Shown here: one piece after another, positions 58,566-64,000 of the stretch
How the letters are laid out: the number at the start of each line of letters is the position of its first letter
How positions within the stretch are numbered: position 1 is the first letter of the stretch
Source: Lactobacillus kefiranofaciens
GTDB taxonomy: Bacteria > Bacillota > Bacilli > Lactobacillales > Lactobacillaceae
Length of the DNA stretch: 64,000 nucleotides
Assembly (NCBI RefSeq): GCF_900103655.1
Contig: NZ_FMXC01000005.1
Span: forward strand, 1-64,000
Direction: 5' to 3'
Notes under the pieces: model-generated
Told to the model about the DNA's origin: nothing
The model's database searches: none
The model's input: the letters and a program-made list of their open reading frames with translations, nothing else
Translations under genes and position numbers: made by a program

Positions 58566-58889
58566 TTACAAATGAAACAGTGCAAGCAGCACTAAGATAA
58601 TCAGAACAAACACTATCAGGATAGCACGATTTAGTCTTTTTTTCAGTCTCAAGGCCTTATCTGCTCGTATTTTCTCCTGATCAACAATTGGTTGTTCTTG
58701 CTTATAAAATTCTTGGCCATCTCCCGCTAAAGGACGTCGTCTAGGTTCTGCTGAATCTGACTTGTCTTTTTTAAAATCAGGATTAACGTCAACTTCTTCT
58801 GTTGTATCATCATTCGAAAAAGCAGACTTGACCTTATCTAATAAGTTCTTTTTTTGCCTTTTTCGATAATCAGAACGTTTTTCTGCCAT
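58566..58889 (-). CDS. Unknown 107-aa protein with C-terminal TM helix
   Basis: A basic N-terminus (KRSDYRKRQKKNLLDK), an acidic low-complexity middle (EEVDVNPDFKKDKSDSAEP) and one TM segment at the very end (AILIVFVLIILVLLALFHL). It would be a tail-anchored cytosolic protein. Conserved by position between nudF and mtnN in lactobacilli, as far as I recall. Function unknown. Confidence 0.7.
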   Translation of the reverse strand: MAEKRSDYRKRQKKNLLDKVKSAFSNDDTTEEVDVNPDFKKDKSDSAEPRRRPLAGDGQEFYKQEQPIVDQEKIRADKALRLKKRLNRAILIVFVLIILVLLALFHL

Positions 58890-58894
58890 TTTTA

Positions 58895-59461
58895 TTACTT
58901 ATCGTCACTTTGGCGACCACTCAACAACATATTTTCCCAGACGGTAATCGCATAAATCGTCTTTGCATCAACAATTGTGCCCTCAGCTAGTAAGTTCTTT
59001 AACTCATCTAAACTGTACCAATCTGAAGTCAAGAATTCATCTGCATCAAGCGATCTTTTATCGGTTAACTTGGTAAGCGTATCACAATAGAAAAGATACA
59101 TCTTTTCATCACAAAAACCAGGACTTGAATAAAATTCACTTACTTTTTCCCAATAATCTGCTTTATAGCCGCCTTCTTCGTTTAATTCACGTTTCATTGC
59201 ATCCAACGGACTAGCATCAGTTGGATCAATTAATCCAGCTGGAATTTCTAAAGTGAGTTGCTTAATCGGTTCACGCCATTGTTTAACCAAAAGCATCTTT
59301 TGCTCATCATTAATCGCAATGACTCCGGATGCTGGGCTATGCTTGATTACTTCACGCGTTGCAGTTTCACCATTAGGCAACTTTATTGTGCGTACTGACA
59401 AATCTAAGATTCGCCCTTGAAAAATTTGTTGCGATGAGATTTCTGTTTCTTTTAGATCCAC
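58895..59461 (-). CDS. nudF: ADP-ribose pyrophosphatase (Nudix family)
   Basis: Hydrolyses ADP-ribose to AMP and ribose-5-phosphate. 188 residues with EIPAGLIDP followed by KRELNEEGGY, so the catalytic RExxEE core is intact; an extra residue and an Ala replace the first box glutamate. VTREVIKHSPASGVI-like strands form the dimer face. Probably starts at GTG 59461. Operon with the downstream small membrane protein and mtnN. Confidence 0.9.
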   Translation of the reverse strand: MDLKETEISSQQIFQGRILDLSVRTIKLPNGETATREVIKHSPASGVIAINDEQKMLLVKQWREPIKQLTLEIPAGLIDPTDASPLDAMKRELNEEGGYKADYWEKVSEFYSSPGFCDEKMYLFYCDTLTKLTDKRSLDADEFLTSDWYSLDELKNLLAEGTIVDAKTIYAITVWENMLLSGRQSDDK

Positions 59462-59479
59462 TAGGTCTCATTTCCCTTC

Positions 59480-59683
59480 TTAGGCTAGATAGACATTAAC
59501 ACATTGTAAGCCATTTTTGCCTTGAGCTAATTGATATTTAACTCTTTGGCCTACTGTTAAAGTTTTGTAGCCTTCTTCTTTAATAGCTTTATAAAAGACA
59601 AAGTATGATTTGTGATTCTGATCATCTTCGATAAAACCATAACTACTGCCCTCATCAAATTGTTTAACAGTTCCTAAACGCAT
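59480..59683 (-). CDS. Cold-shock-domain-like protein, 67 aa
   Basis: A single CSD-type barrel: GTVKQFDEGSSYGFIEDD resembles RNP1, and SYFVFYKAI stands where RNP2 (VFVH) is expected, so the second RNA-binding motif is altered. It ends GLQCVNVYLA as in CspA proteins. Its ATG overlaps the ileS stop (TAATG). Likely an RNA-binding protein, but less canonical than CspA. Confidence 0.8.
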   Translation of the reverse strand: MRLGTVKQFDEGSSYGFIEDDQNHKSYFVFYKAIKEEGYKTLTVGQRVKYQLAQGKNGLQCVNVYLA

Positions 59684-62466
59684 TATTCTTCTAATCCTTC
59701 TTGAACTGCTTCTGGGACATTTTCCTCAACGATCTTAGCACAACGGCCACATAGCATAGGTAATTTAGGATCTGCACCAATATCCGTTCTGATCATTCTA
59801 CAACGTGGACAAACTTCACCAGCCGCATGTTCAACTACGATACTTGCATTGTTTAAATCTTCAGCTTCTTCTGGAGCTTTGCCATCGGCAATAGTTAATT
59901 TAGATACAATTAAGATTTGTCTGAAATCTGCATCCAAATCGTTCAACATGGCCTTTGTTTCTTTATCTGGATAAATAGTAACGGCTGCTTCAAATGACTT
60001 ACCAATTAACTTCTTGTTTCTAGCATCTTCTAGTGCCTTCAAAACATCGTCACGCAAGTTCATAAACTTATGCCAATTTTCAAGTAATTCATCACGGTTA
60101 GCATAAGTTTCAACTTTTGGCATATTGGCAAGTTGAATGTAATCTTCAGGTCCCTTCAAGAAGCCCCAAATTTCTTCCATGGTGTGTGGCAAGATTGGAG
60201 TTAAAATTTTGGCTAGCTTAACAGCTGCATCGTAGATTACGGTTTGCATTGATCGACGAGCATGACTATCTTTACCATCGATATAAAGTACATCTTTAGC
60301 AAAATCAAGATAGAATGCTGACAAATCATTAGAAATAAAGTTGAAGACTTTCTTAAAGACAGTAGTAAAATCAAACTTGTCATATGCTGCAAGGCAGTCC
60401 TTAACTAAATCATTCAATTTAACTTCCATGTATTGGTCAACTGAGCGAAGATCCGCATAAGCAACACGATTTTCTTTTGGATCAAAGTCACTAGTGTTAG
60501 CAAGCATGTAACGGAAAGTGTTTCTGATCTTTCTGTAGCTTTCGGCAGATTGTTGCAAAATACCCATTGAAACGGCAACATCTGAAGTAGTATCAGCTTG
60601 AGCAACCCACAGACGAATAATTTCGGCACCCATACGCTTGATAACGTCGTTCGGTGAAATTACATTGCCGAGTGATTTGGACATCTTGTGGCCTTTGTCA
60701 TCCAAAACGAAGCCTTGTGACAATACTTCCTTGTATGGTGCCTTGCCAGTAACAGCAACAGAGGTAATCAAGCTTGAGTTAAACCAACCACGATATTGGT
60801 CACTACCTTCAAGATAAAGATCTGCTGGATAGTGTAAACCATCACGCTTTTCCATTACGCCAGACCAAGATGACCCAGAGTCAAACCAAACATCCAAGAT
60901 ATCTTTTTCTTTAGTAAATTCGCCATTTGGTGAATGCTCTGAAGTAAAGCCTTCTGGCAATAATTCCTTAGCGGTATGAGTGTACCAAGCATTGGAACCT
61001 TCCTTTTCGAAGATTTTAGCAATATGATCAATGGTTTCTGGAGTAACGATTGGAGTACCGTCTTCAGCGTAAAAGATTGGTAGTGGTACGCCCCAAGCAC
61101 GTTGACGAGAGATTACCCAGTCGCCACGATCTTTAATCATATTGTAAAGACGAGTCTTGCCCCATGAAGGGATGAAGTTTGCCTTTTCAATTTGATCAAG
61201 AATTTGTTCTCTAAATGGAGCAATTGAAGCAAACCATTGAGTCGTAGCTCTAAAGATAACAGGTTTCTTAGTACGCCAATCATGTGGGTATGAGTGAGTG
61301 AATACTTTAAGCTTAAGGAGAGCACCTGCATCCTTAAGTTTTTGAACCATCAACTTGTCTACATCTTGGTAGAACATCCCCTTAAGTTCAGGAACTTCAT
61401 CAGTATAGCAGCCGTGTGCATCAACTGGACTAAAGATTGGCAAATGATATTTTTGACCAACGTTAAAGTCGTCTTCACCAAAACCAGGAGCAGTATGTAC
61501 CAAACCAGTACCATCATCTAAAGTTACGTGGAAGCCTTCAATTACAAGACTTTCTTTATCATAAATTGGATGTTTTGCCTTCATGTATTCCATGTCGGCG
61601 CCCTTAACAGTTTGGACAACCTTATAATTATCCCAACCAATTTCTTCTGCAACTTTTTCAAGCAAGCCGCTAGCTACCACATACTTCTTGTCACCAACTT
61701 GAACTACTGAATAGTCAAATTTAGGGTTAACACAGATTGCTTCATTAGCTGGAATAGTCCAAGGAGTAGTAGTCCAAATTACAAAGTAAGTATCTTTAGG
61801 ATCAATAATACCCTTACCATCAGTCACTGGGAAAGCTACGAAGATAGAATTTGCTTCTACATCTTTATATTCAACTTCTGCCTCAGCTAAAGTTGATTCA
61901 CTTGACCATGACCAGTAAACTGGCTTTTTGCCCTTGTAAATGTAGCCCTTCTTGTACATTTCACCAAAGACGCGAATTTCCTGTGCTTCAAAGTCATGTT
62001 GCAAAGTAATGTATGGATGATCCCAATCAGCCATTACGCCAAGCCGCTTGAAGTCAGTCATTTGCTTTTGAATTTGTTCTTCCGCATATTGACGACATAA
62101 TTCACGGTACTTAGCCCGATCCATCGTCTTACGGTCGACGCCTTTTTTAGCCAGTTGCTGTTCAACTGGAAGGCCATGAGTATCCCAACCTGGTACATAA
62201 GGAGCGTAATAACCATTCATATTCTTGTAACGAACGATAATATCCTTAGAGATCTTATTTAAAGCATGTCCCATGTGGATATTACCGTTAGCAAATGGAG
62301 GGCCATCATGCAAGTCAAACCGAGGTTTACCTTCGTTCAACTTTAATCTTTGTTCATATAACTTGTTTTCTTCCCATTCTTTTTCCCATTGGGCTTCACG
62401 CACTGGTAAATTACCGCGCATCTTGAATTTAGTTTTACCTAAATTAAGAGTATCTTTAATTCTCAT
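59683..62466 (-). CDS. ileS: Isoleucyl-tRNA synthetase
   Basis: Charges tRNA-Ile. 927 residues, class I: HMGHALN is the HIGH motif, KMSKS is intact, a CP1 editing domain lies between, and a C-terminal zinc site reads CPRCR...CGRC. ATG at 62466 follows AAAGGAA by 8 nt. Expression is governed by the T-box leader upstream. Confidence 0.97.
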   Translation of the reverse strand: MRIKDTLNLGKTKFKMRGNLPVREAQWEKEWEENKLYEQRLKLNEGKPRFDLHDGPPFANGNIHMGHALNKISKDIIVRYKNMNGYYAPYVPGWDTHGLPVEQQLAKKGVDRKTMDRAKYRELCRQYAEEQIQKQMTDFKRLGVMADWDHPYITLQHDFEAQEIRVFGEMYKKGYIYKGKKPVYWSWSSESTLAEAEVEYKDVEANSIFVAFPVTDGKGIIDPKDTYFVIWTTTPWTIPANEAICVNPKFDYSVVQVGDKKYVVASGLLEKVAEEIGWDNYKVVQTVKGADMEYMKAKHPIYDKESLVIEGFHVTLDDGTGLVHTAPGFGEDDFNVGQKYHLPIFSPVDAHGCYTDEVPELKGMFYQDVDKLMVQKLKDAGALLKLKVFTHSYPHDWRTKKPVIFRATTQWFASIAPFREQILDQIEKANFIPSWGKTRLYNMIKDRGDWVISRQRAWGVPLPIFYAEDGTPIVTPETIDHIAKIFEKEGSNAWYTHTAKELLPEGFTSEHSPNGEFTKEKDILDVWFDSGSSWSGVMEKRDGLHYPADLYLEGSDQYRGWFNSSLITSVAVTGKAPYKEVLSQGFVLDDKGHKMSKSLGNVISPNDVIKRMGAEIIRLWVAQADTTSDVAVSMGILQQSAESYRKIRNTFRYMLANTSDFDPKENRVAYADLRSVDQYMEVKLNDLVKDCLAAYDKFDFTTVFKKVFNFISNDLSAFYLDFAKDVLYIDGKDSHARRSMQTVIYDAAVKLAKILTPILPHTMEEIWGFLKGPEDYIQLANMPKVETYANRDELLENWHKFMNLRDDVLKALEDARNKKLIGKSFEAAVTIYPDKETKAMLNDLDADFRQILIVSKLTIADGKAPEEAEDLNNASIVVEHAAGEVCPRCRMIRTDIGADPKLPMLCGRCAKIVEENVPEAVQEGLEE

Positions 62467-62483
62467 TAACAAAATTCCTTTCT

Positions 62484-62680
62484 AAAAAAAGAACCTCGTC
62501 CCAAATTAGGACGAGGTTAACCGTGGTACCACCTAAATTGAACTCTACAGAGTTCCACTTGATTTGCGTAACGTGCAACAACGTCTAGATCAATTAGGCA
62601 GCTGATCAACCGTCAAGCTCTTATGCTGGTCTTCCACCATCACCAGCTCGCTGAATTGCTATCAAGTTTTACTGTCGGTC
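62484..62680 (-). ncRNA. T-box leader controlling ileS
   Basis: Read leftward it opens with a CAGTAAAA (AGTA-type) element and a long stem I (GAGCTGGT...ACCAGC at the top), then the conserved T-box AGGTGGTACCACGG (62534-62521) and a terminator AACCTCGTCC/GGACGAGGTT (62492-62518) with seven T. Uncharged tRNA-Ile should bind and cause antitermination. I could not place the specifier codon with certainty. Confidence 0.93.
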
Positions 62681-62687
62681 TAAATTC

Positions 62688-63464
62688 TTATTTCTTATAA
62701 TCATCCGGAAAGACAATTGTTGGACCTAACTTATCTTCAGTATTAGGGGTCGTATTGACGGTCTCATGACTTGGACTATCTCCAGTTAATGGTTTAGGCT
62801 TATTTTCTTCCTCATCATCAACTTCATCCGTATCATCAGGGTCTTGAGAAGAGTTTACGTCATTTTCATCATCAATGTCAATATCTTCATCATCTAGATC
62901 CAAATCTTCTTCTTCATCGTCATCATCTGTAGCAGAAGAAAGTGGCTCAGCACCACCACCTGGATAAAAACGTTCAGTGTGAAAATATTTATCCAGAGCG
63001 TGTTGCCATTCATCATCATTAAGATTATCGATCTCTTCTTGAAGCATTGCCTGCATATGGCTACGAAACTCACCAATTTGCTTCTTCAAACGTTTATAGT
63101 CGCTCTCAATTACGTCTTTTTGCTGTCTTTGATAATCGGTATCTGTAACAGCCTGTTTTCTGGCATCATCCAGAACGCTCTTAGCTTGTTCCTTCATTTC
63201 CTGAACAGAAATCATGGTCTTGTTCAATGATTTTTTCTTCTCATTATATTCATCTACCTGCTCTTGTAAATGACCCATCTTTTCATTCAAGGAAACAATT
63301 TCATTCTTAAGATCAACAACTTGATCAAGTGCATCCCCATAATCATCAACGATTTGATCCAAAAAGCTATCTACATCATAGCGATCATATCCATTACGAC
63401 CCCGCGATTTAAATTCCTTATTATGAATATCCATCGGGGTTAATTGCGTTTCTTTGTCTGCCAA
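62688..63464 (-). CDS. divIVA: Cell-division protein DivIVA
   Basis: Binds curved membrane at poles and septa. 258 residues: the N-terminal lipid-binding part LTPMDIHNKEFKSRGRNGYDRYDVDSFLDQ, a coiled coil (about 40-150) and an unusually long acidic tail with an Asp/Glu-rich run (DDDDEEEDLDLDDEDIDIDD region) not seen in Bacillus DivIVA. Likely starts at TTG 63464, overlapping ylmH by 25 nt. Confidence 0.92.
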   Translation of the reverse strand: MADKETQLTPMDIHNKEFKSRGRNGYDRYDVDSFLDQIVDDYGDALDQVVDLKNEIVSLNEKMGHLQEQVDEYNEKKKSLNKTMISVQEMKEQAKSVLDDARKQAVTDTDYQRQQKDVIESDYKRLKKQIGEFRSHMQAMLQEEIDNLNDDEWQHALDKYFHTERFYPGGGAEPLSSATDDDDEEEDLDLDDEDIDIDDENDVNSSQDPDDTDEVDDEEENKPKPLTGDSPSHETVNTTPNTEDKLGPTIVFPDDYKK

Positions 63465-64000
63465 AGTTTCAGCACCACCTTATATTTACCTTTTCTCGTT
63501 GCCGAAATATCTTCAATCTTGATTCGGCCAAAATGTCTTAAACTCAAGACATCATTCTCTTTAACCATTATATTAGAATCCATGACATCATGCCAATTTA
63601 ATTTAACTAAATTAGCTTCAATCATCTTTTGAATCTGTCCCCGGCTTTTTCTGCTAATACCAGCTAAAACTGCATCAATTCGCATTGAAGCAATAATTTC
63701 TATTTGCTTAACAGAATCATCTTCTGGTACTAATACCTGCTTGAAGCTAATTGGCTTTAATTTGACCTGACTGCGACCAACTCGATCAATCTGTTCTTCA
63801 AAGAAATCCGTTAACTCTTTTTTAGCAAAAAATTGCCAATTGCCCTTACTGTCAGTGATAATATCACCAAAAGTATCAGTATCAATTCCAGAATTAGCTA
63901 AAGTTCCTAAAATAGCACTATGACTTATACGATTAAACTTTTGCGAATACTTAATCTCATACGGCTGAATCTGATAATCAGCTGGTTGTAAATTAAGCCA
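63440..64000 (-). CDS. ylmH: YlmH, RNA-binding S4-domain protein, 5' end outside window
   Basis: The frame is open to the window edge. The C-terminal S4 domain is MRIDAVLAGISRKSRGQIQKMI onward; upstream, ADYQIQPYEIKYSQKFNR and HSAILGTLANSGIDTDTFGD match the YlmH core. It lies before divIVA as in the ylm cluster next to ftsZ. In Bacillus and Enterococcus relatives YlmH/RqcP-type proteins act on stalled 50S subunits. The start codon is beyond 64000. Confidence 0.9.
   Translation of the reverse strand, partial: WLNLQPADYQIQPYEIKYSQKFNRISHSAILGTLANSGIDTDTFGDIITDSKGNWQFFAKKELTDFFEEQIDRVGRSQVKLKPISFKQVLVPEDDSVKQIEIIASMRIDAVLAGISRKSRGQIQKMIEANLVKLNWHDVMDSNIMVKENDVLSLRHFGRIKIEDISATRKGKYKVVLKLWQTKKRN

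Overview
This window is a stretch of low-GC Firmicutes chromosome, almost certainly from the Lactobacillus acidophilus/helveticus group. The reasons are the gene content and order (the DAP operon next to aspartokinase/dapF, then yjeM, engB, clpX, tig, tuf; two RNase J genes; comEA-comEC-holA; ylmH-divIVA-ileS), the A+T-rich intergenic DNA, strong GGAGG-type ribosome binding sites and an acetylase-type lysine pathway. A partial IS3-family element and at least four broken genes fit a genome losing accessory functions, as in dairy L. helveticus; the species call is inference.

Layout. 1-320: right end of an IS3-family element. 371-4140: an Fe-S-biosynthesis-like protein, a 56-residue membrane peptide, and an NAD-salvage module (an NrtR-like regulator divergent from pncB-pncA, with palindromes downstream of the pncB promoter). 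4145-8200: a decayed block with a frameshifted FAD oxidase, an FNT-family transporter, and a breakpoint joining the tail of a PAS-type gene to a 5'-truncated, frameshifted 6-phospho-beta-glucosidase. 8200-16460: accessory genes (zinc alcohol dehydrogenase, AraC regulator, nucleoside hydrolase, a 5-TM protein with a tiny FMN-binding protein behind a structured leader, a lipase-like/membrane fusion, a 39-residue peptide, a Nudix hydrolase, and a serine hydrolase whose signal peptide is out of frame).

16478-26475: the lysine/diaminopimelate block. lysA-dapH-dapL-dapA-dapB-patA-asd is transcribed leftward behind a lysine riboswitch; lysC-dapF run rightward from the same intergenic region. 26519-36908: a YjeM-type transporter, a small membrane protein, engB, clpX, tig, tuf, a TPR protein, rnjB, rpsO and rpsT. 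36915-44505: holA, comEC (nonsense mutation), comEA, a SepM-like protease, coaD, rsmD, ylbG and an FtsW/RodA-family gene. 44602-49531: typA behind an attenuator-like hairpin, def, a probable small RNA, and rpoY-rnjA.

49651-55073: a NERD-domain protein and its partner behind a LexA-box-like operator, then recD2, a TPR protein and a phosphatase. 55168-59683: the sulfur-relay pair iscS and mnmA with DUF1831, mtnN, a small membrane protein, nudF and a cold-shock-domain protein. 59683-64000: ileS behind a T-box leader, divIVA and a partial ylmH.

The most interesting observations are non-coding: the SOS-like palindrome over the NERD operon promoter, a promoter-to-terminator small RNA of about 130 nt between def and rpoY, and terminator-bearing leaders before the FMN-binding gene and before typA. 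I found no CRISPR array, tRNA or rRNA, and no complete prophage or obvious defence island.
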